From Gnetum montanum (taxonomy: Eukaryota > Streptophyta > Gnetopsida > Gnetales > Gnetaceae), in assembly GCA_015680685.1 (NCBI GenBank), contig MNCI01001321.1:161744-190102 (forward strand): 28,359 bases of DNA. Direction: 5' to 3'. Below the pieces are notes generated by a model, which searched no databases, was not told the DNA's origin, and saw only the letters and a list, made by a program, of their open reading frames with translations. Below are positions 1 to 9,076 of this stretch, in pieces. Positions within the stretch are counted from its first letter, which is position 1. Every line of letters begins with the position of its first letter. The position numbers and the translations under genes are program-made.

Positions 1-1552
1 CAATTGGTGACTCATCCTCTTCATCATAAAATTTCACTCCCTTCTTTCGAAGGGAGGGATCACAGTTATACTCTTCCATACTTTCCCTTTTGCGTAGCTC
101 ACCTTCTTCATTTGCTACTTTTTCTAACAAGCTACATACTTCATGGGCTCTAAGTTGTGAGAGTCTCACTTGGGCATAAGTCTCGAGGGTTCTTCGAGTT
201 TCATTCCTTAACCCATCCACGATGTGGCGAAGTTGATCCCGTTGAGCATACCCATGGCCCAGGCAACGATGTAACAATGTGTAGTAGTGGGCCATGGTAG
301 CATCCAAGGGTTCATGTATACCTTGCTTCCAGCCTTGGATCTTCTTATGCAAATTGGATACTCTAGAGTACGTTTGATACTTTTCGTTGAACAATTCTAG
401 CATCGTACTCCACCTCCTGATGGTTTCCAGTTCTAAGGACGGATACCTGCTCTCTGCTTCTTTAGTGAGTGTCCTTGGGAACAACTTAAGTTTTTGCCAC
501 TCATTTTCTATATTCTGCAAGGCACAGGCATCGTGGAATTCCTGTAAATGATTTTTCGGATCAACATTGTATCCCCCTTCAAACCGTGGGATGTTGTTCA
601 TATCTAATCGTTTGATCCTGCTATCCTTTAAATGCCTTGTGGGAATCCTAACTGCCTCCATAATGTCAAGCATACTTTGGGTTGTGAGTAGGGGTTCTTC
701 ATGATCATCTCTTTCATGATGCCTGTGATGTCTGCATTATTCCCTACTCTCCCTACGTCCTTGCCCATGTCCTCTTTCTTGACTTTCACGTCAAGGTCTT
801 TTGTCCTTTTTACTTTTATCCTCACCTTTATGTTCATGGTGGCTATGCCCAAATGTGGAAGGAGAGGATGAGTGATGTGAAGAAGGGGAAGAAGAAGGGG
901 AACCATCACCATGACTCCCTCTGTGACCTTCTCCTTGGCTGCTACGGCCCCGTTCGTGGTGATGATCTAAGTGCCCGTCCTTAGCATGAGTGGTTGTTCC
1001 CTCTGTGAACAGCTGGTGTTCATGGGCATCAAAACCAGGGATATGTATCATTGATCGTAGGTTCTAATACTCAACCTTCTCATCATTGTTAGGAGGGGGA
1101 ACATCCTTTGCTAAAGAACCCATGATAAAGGGTTCCTCATCTCCTATTTCACTAAGGACATGCGAGGCCTTGCCCTTCGACAATGTATGTTGGCTCTCCT
1201 TCCTTCAGTCTCTCATACATTGGGCATCTGTGGGATAATAATCCCTCATGTCAGAATCCTCTGCAACATATTCACCATATAGCTTGGTCATGCCTATCTG
1301 TGCCAAGGCACGAAAAAGCATGTGAGAGATTGATTGATCTGGGGGTAACACAATGTTACCTTGCAAGTCTATCCACCACAGTTGTTCGTCCTAATGGAGA
1401 ACAAAAGTAAAATTAGGAATATACTCATCGGGATGAGTATATGTCATCTTATATTATTTAGGACTTGGCTGATTTTGATTATGTGTTTTATCTTGCCGAC
1501 TGTCTCGTGTGTGGTCCTTAGGTGGTGAGTTGCTCTTATGAGAAGAAGGCAT
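1..1552 (-). pseudogene. gag: Element A gag polyprotein, N-terminal 517 codons, interrupted by stops
   Basis: One reading frame runs from an ATG at 1552-1550 to the left edge with no frameshift. It has an N-terminal domain (about 1552-1070), a His/Ser/Pro-rich linker (about 1050-790), and a capsid-like retrotransposon gag domain (about 680-100) with the signature IPRFEGGYNVDPKNH at its start and KIQGWKQGIHEPLDATM in its middle. Gag packages the RNA in virus-like particles. Six in-frame stops are seen: TAA at 1456, TAG at 1393, a TGA near 1206, a TAG near 1066, a TGA near 792 and a TAA near 742. Each is compatible with C-to-T change in CAA, CAG or CGA. The same domains in the same order occur in element B at 19662-21400. 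The C-terminal end lies outside the window. The frame is clear; no intact protein can be made from it. Confidence 0.9.
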
Positions 1553-1675
1553 TTTGATTGGTGTGCTATTTTCACCATTATATAATTTTTTTTCTTGATT
1601 AACCTGAAGGTTCGTTAAGCCTCACAACGATGTGAGTGATATCCCTTATGTTCTATTTGGTGCACACACACTTAG

Positions 1676-1693
1676 TCCCCAACAATGGTGCCA
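1676..1693 (-). other. Primer binding site of element A (tRNA-Asp type)
   Basis: On the minus strand, TGGCACCATTGTTGGGGA lies one base after the LTR end. It matches the Athila-type site complementary to the 3' end of tRNA-Asp except for a few transitions, all expected from methyl-cytosine loss. It is the minus-strand DNA priming site and fixes the LTR's inner edge. Confidence 0.85.
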
Positions 1694-2090
1694 ATGATGA
1701 GTGGCGAGGTACCCCTACACTCAACCATACAAAACGAGCGTAGCACATGCGATCTGGTCAAACTCCACAGACTAAATGCCTAAACACCCCATGGAACACT
1801 TGGGGTTAATTTTTCGTTGTCTTCCCAGAATTACTTAAGTCTGAGGTATATGATTTTTTTTTGGTCTTTTCTAGTTTTATCTCCTATGCTAAAGGGTGAA
1901 GGGTTGAGAAACTAACTAACTCTAACTAAGGACCTAAGTCTAAATTAACTAGCATCAGCATCCATTCCCACTTACCCTACACATCCTGAACTATGCAACT
2001 GTGGCTACCAAACACTAATCGTTACTTGGATCACCACATGTAACGCACGTGCTCGAAGTGGTCGTACTAAGACATCTAATTAGCCTAAGC

Positions 2091-2269
2091 GTGATGAGTA
2101 GCCAGTTCCTTGACTAGCCATACACATCCGTAGATGCTCGTAATCAAGTTGTACTCATCCCGCATTCTAGGAGACAAGGGTGAGAGAATCTAATCACGAT
2201 GAGTAGTCGATTCCTTGGTTAGCTCTACACATTCGTCAATGCTCGTAACCAAGTTGTACTCATGCCGCA
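2091..2269 (-). repeat. Two 74-bp direct repeats, period 105 bp, inside LTR A
   Basis: 2091-2164 and 2196-2269 match at about 60 of 74 positions by eye (GATGAGTAG at the start, CAAGTTGTACTCAT near the end). They lie in the transcribed U5 part of the LTR. No counterpart was seen in the LTRs of B or C, so the duplication probably arose in this lineage. Confidence 0.85.
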
Positions 2270-2339
2270 CTAATGCATGTAATAAATAATAGGTAATAAA
2301 CCTATTCCATGCACTGAAGGTTTATCCACAAAGCTCATC

Positions 2340-2345
2340 TTTATT
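2340..2345 (-). promoter_or_regulatory. Polyadenylation signal of LTR A
   Basis: AATAAA on the minus strand, about 170 bp downstream of the TATA box and followed by GATGAGC. The same block, AATAAAGATGAGC, occurs in the 5' LTR of B at 18922, supporting it as the R-region signal. Confidence 0.65.
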
Positions 2346-2510
2346 ATCGTACACAACTTGTGTTCAGGTACAAGGCTGCTTGAATAAAGATCCGTTCACT
2401 TGGGGACTCCTACTGCAGGCACATGGAAAATATTCTATCTCTGGAGTGATTAAACTGCCAGAGCTTCGCTACTTATTTCCTAAGATGAGAAATGAGGGGA
2501 CTGTCACCTC

Positions 2511-2519
2511 TTATTTATA
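2511..2519 (-). promoter_or_regulatory. TATA box of LTR A
   Basis: Minus-strand CTATAAATAAG lies about 80 bp inside the LTR start. The LTRs of B and C have TATA boxes at comparable depth (about 110-130 bp), so this is the likely core promoter of element A. Confidence 0.7.
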
Positions 2520-2536
2520 GATTTGACAGCAGACTA

Positions 2537-2590
2537 CGATATCGCATACGCGATATCGCATACACGATATCGCGGTGCATGTGATATTGC
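2537..2590 (-). repeat. Array of palindromic CGATATCGC motifs in U3 of LTR A
   Basis: CGATATCGC occurs at 2537, 2551 and 2565 with a 14-bp period, and a C-to-T variant (GTGATATTGC) follows at 2581. All lie just upstream of the TATA box at 2511-2519. GATATC also recurs in U3 of both LTRs of B. The position suggests a promoter element, but no factor can be named. Confidence 0.7.
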
Positions 2591-2599
2591 ATCTCATCA

Positions 2600-3602
2600 G
2601 TAGCTAACAACATTTGCGAGTAAAGTAATGGCACCTAAAGTCGAATGTAAGCACCGAGGGCTCGCTAAAGTGGACAAAGTCAAAGACACTTTGGGGTGCC
2701 TGACTAAGGTGCGTGTTGAGGTGTGGGAGGAGACCCTATCTACTCGGTTGGTTATTTCATTACCTTTTTTCTTTACACTTCTGCAATCGTTATGGTGTAA
2801 ATCCATGTCTTTTGCCATCATTTTGGTCATCGTTTTGTTCGCTACACTGCCGCTGTTGCTGGTTGGCCATACTAGCTGTATGGACGTTATGCTATAGCTA
2901 CATGTGGTATTTCTTAGGGCCACCATTGTTGCAATTGCCTTGCCATAGGGGTTTGGGCAAGGCGAGAAAGCTTAGTGCATGACCAGCATAGCGCGTTGCC
3001 CTCAGGAGGGTTTCGCCATATGTGTGATTTGACAAATAAGACACATGTTTAACATAGTACAACGCGAGTTACTTTGTATAGCCAAATTATGGTTGTAGCA
3101 CAGCAAATTTTTACTTGTCTACACTTGGTAATATTTTTTTATTGTGGTATGCCAGTACATCGTAAGGTCTTGTAGGTTTGTCAAATATTGTTACGTTGTT
3201 GAAACTGCAATACCACTATGTTGTTGAATTTATCAAGCTTGCCATATTGTCATGATTATTGTAGTAATGTGTTGATTACCTCATTTTGTTGCACATCTGC
3301 CTAATCTTGTTCATTTGCTTCAGCACGTATCATCTAATCGTTGTTGCATTGTGTAAGGTTTGATGGCCATACTACGCTGTGAGGCTTGCTTTGTTGTTGT
3401 TTGTTTGTATTTTTTTTATTTTATTTTTTATGATTGCAAAATCCTGCTACGCTATATGCAATGGAAATTCCATGCTATGCTACATGTAAACTTCGCTTGT
3501 ATATAGTGCTAACATTTCGTTCTTCGTTAATGCAAGGTTATGTTGAAACCCATTTTGATTGTCCTGAAAATTGTAGGAGTCTTGTGCTACCTAAGTGAAC
3601 CG
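2600..3602. other. Non-coding DNA upstream of the antisense gene
   Basis: No convincing gene. Short overlapping open frames occur on both strands at 2597-2982 but match no family I recognise. GCTACGCTATG-like motifs are scattered here (about 2889, 2990, 3374, 3446-3486), as in the LTR of D. A TATATAG at 3500-3506 lies about 100 bp before the chosen ATG and could be a promoter for the plus-strand gene. An upstream exon cannot be excluded, since a possible acceptor (ATTGTAG) ends near 3576. Confidence 0.5.
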
Positions 3603-6600
3603 ATGGCCAATGTTCCTCCTCCACATGCACGTGTGGAGAGATAGGCAGTCTGGTTCCAGGAGGGCACACAGGACTTCCTACAGTTCCTCCTCCAGCATTT
3701 TAGTATGATCATTTGGTCACACTTATCAATGGAGACAATAGTCATAATTATAGAAACCCTGTTTCCCGAGGCAAACTGGGGTATTCTGAAATTTTTGATT
3801 GTTGGGTCAATAGGGGGAAAATAGGTAGAAGGTTCCAACTATCATTTCAGAAGCTTGAGATGCTTAAGTTGGATCTGGGAAATGCCTAAGTATAAGTGCT
3901 ACCAATTATACAACACATTGTTTGTTGCTCGTCACATGGGCACCTACTTCCAGAACCCACCTAGAACCGTTTACTATGTCGGCGGGTGAGTTCTACGAAC
4001 GTATTTTGTTGTGTAATCCATGATATGCTAGACATAGGTATTAATAGTGTATATGTGAATTCTTTGTGTTACCAGGTTTTTTATTTATAGGAGTGGTCTC
4101 CACGGTGATAAAGATTCCTTGGCATTGGCACAGAGGGCCCTATGGGAGTTTTCCTCCATTAGAAATGTGCACGCCAACATGATAGGCCAATTTGGGGGTG
4201 ATTTCAGAACCTATCCAACCCGGTATTCCCAATTTTATGGAAAGTGTAAAGAAGCCGATTGGTTGGATAGGGAATGGGCATCCCTCAGGCCGCTCACTAT
4301 CAAAGACGTGTTGGTAGATCTCCTACCATTTCCCATGCTGTTTAAACCTAGTATGCTAAAGTGTGAATCTACTGTTACATGTTTGAGTGATGTTTACCTT
4401 TTTCTAACCCTATTTTTTTTTGTTTTTGCTAATCGTTTTAGCAATGAAGAAATCCTAGGAGGTGACTATGATTACCTCCAAGTACAACAAGACCAACCTC
4501 TTTCTTAAGTACGGGGAGGTGGAGGAGACCCAGTGTTGGCTCTGCAATGGGACCCCAACCACACTGGTCCATAACCTTCAAGAGGCTGGGCTTATGAACC
4601 TATTTTTGGCTATTAACCTGAGTGTCCCACTTGTTGAGATGCTTTCCCTAGTCGACTCCTTCTTCGAAAAGGCAGACTACTTCCGCACACGTGTTCATGG
4701 TGTGCACATGGTATTTGATGTCAACGATCAATTGTTTGTGGATTGTTTGCGGATATTTTCAACATCCCCTCTAATGGTCTCCCCATGGGAGAAAAATCCA
4801 AGAAAGATGCACATAATCAAGAGGACATCGAGGAGTGGCTAGGGGCTGCAAAGGACCAAAAGGGGATTTATATTGAGAAAGTTAGGCTATGGGTGGCCAA
4901 AATAGTTTATCCTATCTTCCATGCCCATGCCTTTCCCAAGCTACTGTCCCAAGGAAAAATCATTGGGATTGAGTAGGCTTGGATAATGAGGGATGTCATG
5001 GAAGAAGGGACCTATTACAATTGGGCTAAGCACCTTTGCAAAGGCATGCAGCATGAAATGGTCAAGCTTTGCTAGAATCTTGAATCCCATTTCACTGTGC
5101 ACCATGCCTTTTTCATAACCTGCCTATGGATTTTTGTGGAATTCTTGGTAGTCTACAAGAATGAGGTCTGGGTACTATAAGATCATATCCAGATTTCCAA
5201 ACTATGGATCTGCCAAGTTTTCTATACCACCCAATCTCAAGATCCCCTAGAAGCTATTGGTGAGTCATTTTTAATGATGACTATGGATCGGATCGCACGT
5301 AACTTTTGGGGCAAGGATAGCATGGAAGAGGCACCCCCCATTACTACTAGCAGTATGACAAGGGGGGAATGCCTCATTGTAGAGACAACGACAACCAAGC
5401 TACAATGAAAGAGGTCCCGCCCTATCGACGAGACCCCCCGTACTAATAAAGAGAGGGGGAAGAAGCTACAATTCAAACTTTGTAGAGTGCAGCCTCTGAT
5501 TGGTAAGTTTTGTTTTTACTTTTTTTCTAATGTTTGCTACATTGTGTTACACTAGATAGCGTAGCACAAAGTAGCATCTACTTCAGGTTGGTATAGTTTA
5601 CTTACTATGACTATGCTTTATCAATAGAGGAAGAAAAAGAAGAAGAGGGAGAAGAAGTGGTGGCCTCTATAATAGGGGTGACTAGCAAAAATGAGGAGAA
5701 CCCAACTATAGAGGAGAGGGCCCTCGCCAAAGAAGAAGGGGCCCCTGCTACAGAAGAAAGGGCCCTGGCTAGTGAAGAGGTCTTTGCTGATGAAGAGGAG
5801 GCCCCTGTCGATGAAGAAAGGGGCCCAACCAATGATGAAGAGGCTCCTGGAAATCAAGACGAGTCCCTTGTTAACAATCCTTTTGCAAAGAGCAGCTCAA
5901 TGCCAGAGGGGCACATGAGCATTGAAGACAGTGATACATTACTGGGTCAGCTAGAAGGAGAAGGGCTCCATTTGGATGCTGGTGAGTTTGACCACATATT
6001 TAACAATGTGCCGATGGATGACCCCCCCTGGCTATCACCCCTGAGAGTTTATTGGGTAGGAGCTTTACACTATCATTTATACTATTCATCAACCCTATTA
6101 TGGTTCTCTCTACTTTAAGTAACATGTTTTACTATGCAGCTGATACCACCGTTGATACCTCTGGCCCATCCTCAATCCGCCTACGACCATGGATCAAAAC
6201 CCTTGATAAATTTACTTTCATGGAAGGGGTGGTCAATGATATGATCGACCGTTTGAGGCAGGTCGACCTGGAAGTGGGTAAGCTAAAGTGCAATGCTAGA
6301 CTCTAAGTTGTTATTGCATTCACCATGCCACTATGACTAATGCATTTTTATGTGCAGTTGGTAGCTTCTCGTCTCAAGTGGGACCCTAAGCGAACAATTG
6401 AGGTCGATGTCGTGCCTACATTTCCACCAGAGGTGACTAAAGTACCCTATCGTGTATACGATGAAGCGATCCAATGTGCACTATACTTGGAACGCTCCTT
6501 GTGGGAATGTAGGCACATGAATGAAGACCTCTAGAAATGGGTCCAGAGGCTTGAGAAGGAGAAAGCCAACCTGACTGCTAAGGTGGGAGATCTCCATTCC

Positions 6601-7338
6601 AGGAATGAATTCTTGTTGGCCTGAGACACCAACGATGGTAGTTGGCACATGGCCTTCATTGAGTATGCGAGGTACTAGATGGCCATGCAACGCAATAATG
6701 AGGCCATCCATGAGATAATAAAGCAGCACATGCAAATCGACCTGTTATCCCAGAAGAACAAGGACTAGAAAGATTATAGTGCCAAGGTTTACGAGTGGGG
6801 GCAGGCACAGAAAAACCACAAACATATGTATAAGCTAGAGCGTGCCACCTACCATAACCAATACAGGGATGCCTCAGTCAAGTTACATACTCATGAGGTA
6901 TTCGTTGATATTATTGGTGCTTCTAGGGCTTACGACAGGTTCATGCAACAAGTGATAGTGAGTGAATCTCTCGAAAGGGAAGTGACCTTTCCTACAAGTG
7001 AGACCACCACTACCGTTGTTTCTCTGGGACCTCCAAGATGGACATCCATAGAGAAGGAGAAAGTTGCTTTAAGCACTTATCTGGGTGATAATAATTGGTC
7101 TGATATGACTAAAGAGGATATCTTGCAATGCTTGGCAGCAAGCCTAGATCGAATACCCCCCGAAATAGACATGGGGCCATCTCGAGTTAGTTACCTTTTG
7201 GCCTAGCGATAATTTGTTTTTCTTGAGTCTTTATTATAGCTTTAAATGACTAGTTCATTTTCTTTTATGGTGTAGGATCCAAATGAAAACACAATGCCTA
7301 ATGAAGCAGGGAACAATGGAGTGGGCGAAGGGTCATAG
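3603..7338 (+). pseudogene. Seven-exon, decayed gene on the opposite strand of element D (about 1,052 codons)
   Basis: Exons: 3603-3985, 4076-4350, 4442-5502, 5628-6055, 6140-6277, 6365-7185, 7276-7338. The six introns are 76-125 bp, with donors such as GTGAGT, GTAAGT and GTAAGC and acceptors ACCAG, TTTTAG, CAATAG, TGCAG and TGTAG. Reading phase carries across five junctions as they stand; the fourth needs one extra base in a C run. Discounting an 11-bp insertion (4739-4749) and restoring that base gives a length of 3,159, divisible by three. Eleven in-frame stops are TAG, TAA or TGA, compatible with C-to-T change. The protein shows an N-terminal globular part, a segment (exon 3) resembling plant 'putative transposon protein' domains, a strongly acidic Glu/Ala-rich stretch (exon 4) and a long charged, probably coiled-coil region (exon 6). 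The function is unknown. ATG 3603 was chosen for its context; an in-frame ATG at 3540 is possible. AATAAA follows at 7399. Confidence 0.75.
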
Positions 7339-7398
7339 CGTAGCGCCCAAATATTTTATTTGAATTTAAAGAATGTTGCAAACATTGTTAATTTGTGA

Positions 7399-7404
7399 AA
7401 TAAA
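7399..7404 (+). promoter_or_regulatory. Candidate polyadenylation signal of the seven-exon gene
   Basis: AATAAA lies 61 bp after the stop at 7336-7338, in AT-rich DNA. The spacing suits a plant 3' untranslated region. The hexamer is common in such DNA, so this is only suggestive. Confidence 0.4.
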
Positions 7405-7506
7405 AAGTGAAATACGAAGAGATTGATTTTTCTTATGTGTTAAGGATTGTATCTATTTTATTCTCTTTTTATTTATGAATTAAATTTGTTAGAAGCATCT
7501 CGTTTT

Positions 7507-7667
7507 AGTTTTAGACCATTTCTGGCCATAATAGTAGTTTAAGGCCATCTTGAGCCACCGCTAGTTTTAGGCCATTTCAGGCCATCATTAGTTTTAGGCC
7601 ATTTTGGGTCGTGGCGATGATGGTAAACGAGAAATTTTTCCAGTTTTAGGCCTTAGCAGGCCATTAT
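7507..7667. repeat. About 27-bp tandem repeats between the convergent genes of element D
   Basis: Units begin at 7507, 7536, 7563, 7590 and 7642 with consensus AGTTTTAGGCCATTT followed by CAGGCCAT or similar; an unmatched stretch fills about one unit before the last copy. The array sits between the 3' end of the antisense gene (7338) and the end of the gag-protease frame (7832). It could be a replication-slippage product or a transcript-end region; no coding role is evident. Confidence 0.8.
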
Positions 7668-7831
7668 GTGAAGTAAATAATGGATGTGATGTGAATGGTT
7701 TAAAGAATGAGTTAGACACGTAGCGTAGACGAATGAATGTGAAGCAAACAAGGAATAAATGTATAATGAGGGTTAATTGGGTAAGGAGAAGTGGAGTTGT
7801 CATGCTACACAAGTAACAATCATCCTCAAAA

Positions 7832-9076
7832 CTACTTTCTAACCCATCGTGGGCTTGGCAAGGTGTAAGGTCGAGAGGCTTTGTTGCAATATTCTTCTAT
7901 GTTGTTATCTATCACTTGAAAAGGTAATTTGGCCCATGCAATTTCGTTTTCTAAGCTGACATCTTGGGTCACCTCTTTTGTCAAGCAATTGGCTTTGTTG
8001 GAGATAGGTGTTTCATTCTCATAGGTTATGACCTCTAAACCTTGTTCCATATCGACATTGTTTATAGCCTGGGTTGTCACTTCCTCACCGTGGATTACCA
8101 CCTCCTTGCCCACATAGGGTAGGTGGATTTCTTAATGTATGGGTGAAGAGACAACCTTGAGTTAGGCTAACCACGACCTCCCCAAGATTAGGTTAAACCT
8201 GGGCATCTCTTCTATCATGATAAATGTTACACTTGTGGGGAACTAGTCCCCTACCACAAAATCAATGTGGACAGTGCCTTTCACCACCACATGTGCTCCA
8301 TTGAATGACTTTAGACATGATGTTGTCATGGGTTTGATTTGGTCCACCAAAACCAGTTTGTCCACTATGGAGAACGGGATGACATTTGTAGCAGCCCCGT
8401 CATCAACATGTACTCTTCGGATCTTATGTTGGCCGACTTAAATTGTGATGAATAGGGGTGCTGTCGTCGCCTAACCCTTTTCAACGTCTTCCTTAATGGA
8501 CTCGTCAAAGAATGTTAACAAGGATGGTCATAGTTCTTGGGGTGTAGAAGGAAGCATGACTGAACGGATTGCTTTCTCTTCTTCTGACATGTTTTCATCA
8601 ACTAGTATGGATGTCAACATGTAAACCAAAGCCTTGTGGTGTGTGGTGGAAGTCATTACCAGGTCGTACAAGCTCAAGGTTTTGTTCTTTTGTTTTAGAG
8701 CCTATTTAACCTGAGTAAGAGCATTTAGGAGGTCTTTCCCACCTTCCTGTTGTTTACTGCCCTTCCCTTCCTCCATTTGTCCTAGAAGACGAATTTCTCA
8801 AGGAGGACAAATTTTTGGTTTGGGGCTAGACCCCTTTGGACAAGGTGGCGATGATCATGTGCACGTAGTGGCATTAACATTTGGTGACGAGGTGGGCATA
8901 GATGGAGAGGATGAAGGAGTCTACTTGGAAGGACGTGGGACGGTACATTCCGTAGTTTTTTCACCTATCAAATGCTCTTCTCGTTTCCTTGAACGAGAAG
9001 GGTATGATGTCATCTTATGTTGGTTTTGTGGGATGGGGGTAGCTGAGTGTTTTGGCCTCCTAATGATGAATGGTGT
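7832..9076 (-). pseudogene. Element D linker and aspartic protease, C-terminal part of the gag-protease frame
   Basis: This continues the gag frame without shift (codon phase is the same at 9502, 8407 and 8113). A linker of about 200 codons is followed by a retroviral-type aspartic protease that cleaves the polyprotein. The active-site motif VDDGAATNVIP is encoded at about 8407-8375, and the second signature, FNLILGRSW, at about 8195-8165. The active site reads D-D-G-A where D-T/S-G-S/A is usual. About twelve stops (for example after VVGD and after SWLA) are TAG, TAA or TGA. A TAG at 7834-7832 ends the open part; the frame may originally have run to about 7710. No reverse transcriptase follows, which is unusual for Ty3/gypsy. 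Confidence 0.85.

Larger units (their letters stand above)
1..2599 (-). mobile_element. Element A: 5' part of an Athila-like Ty3/gypsy LTR retrotransposon
   Basis: In minus-strand order this is LTR (2599 to 1695), primer binding site (1693 to 1676), untranslated leader and a gag frame (1552 to beyond the left edge). Protease, pol and the second LTR would lie left of the window. The gag protein and the LTR core (stretch around the polyadenylation signal) align with element B, whose pol is Athila-like, so A is placed in the same family. A appears to have inserted into element D, because D-type sequence resumes at 2600. The 5-bp target duplication cannot be tested here since the other flank is absent. 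Confidence 0.85.
1695..2599 (-). repeat. 5' LTR of element A (905 bp)
   Basis: On the minus strand it starts TGATGAGATGC and ends CACTCATCA, giving a 6-bp terminal inverted repeat (TGATGA/TCATCA) shared with the LTRs of B and C. The inner edge is fixed by the primer binding site; the outer edge rests on the matching terminus. It contains a TATA box (2511-2519), a polyadenylation signal (2340-2345), a U3 array of CGATATCGC motifs and a 74-bp duplication. The stretch from about 2445 to 2325 aligns closely with 18830-18945 in the 5' LTR of B. There is only one copy in the window. Confidence 0.85.

Noticed and set aside
2597-2982. Overlapping open frames on both strands just right of LTR A
   Set aside because: Three frames overlap in one short interval, none matches a known family, and one starts inside the flank of the LTR boundary.
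5611-5857. Minus-strand Ser-rich and Phe-rich open frames
   Set aside because: They are reverse-strand shadows of the Glu/Ala-rich exon 4 of the seven-exon gene, which is supported by splice phase.
3603-7338. Ordinary host gene rather than an element gene
   Set aside because: Not fully excluded, but it lies between D gag-protease and D upstream DNA, shares D's motif and level of decay, and one domain recalls transposon-linked proteins.
7339-7831. Hidden reverse transcriptase remnant in element D
   Set aside because: Read in all frames the stretch shows repeats and AT-rich DNA but none of the reverse transcriptase or integrase motifs.
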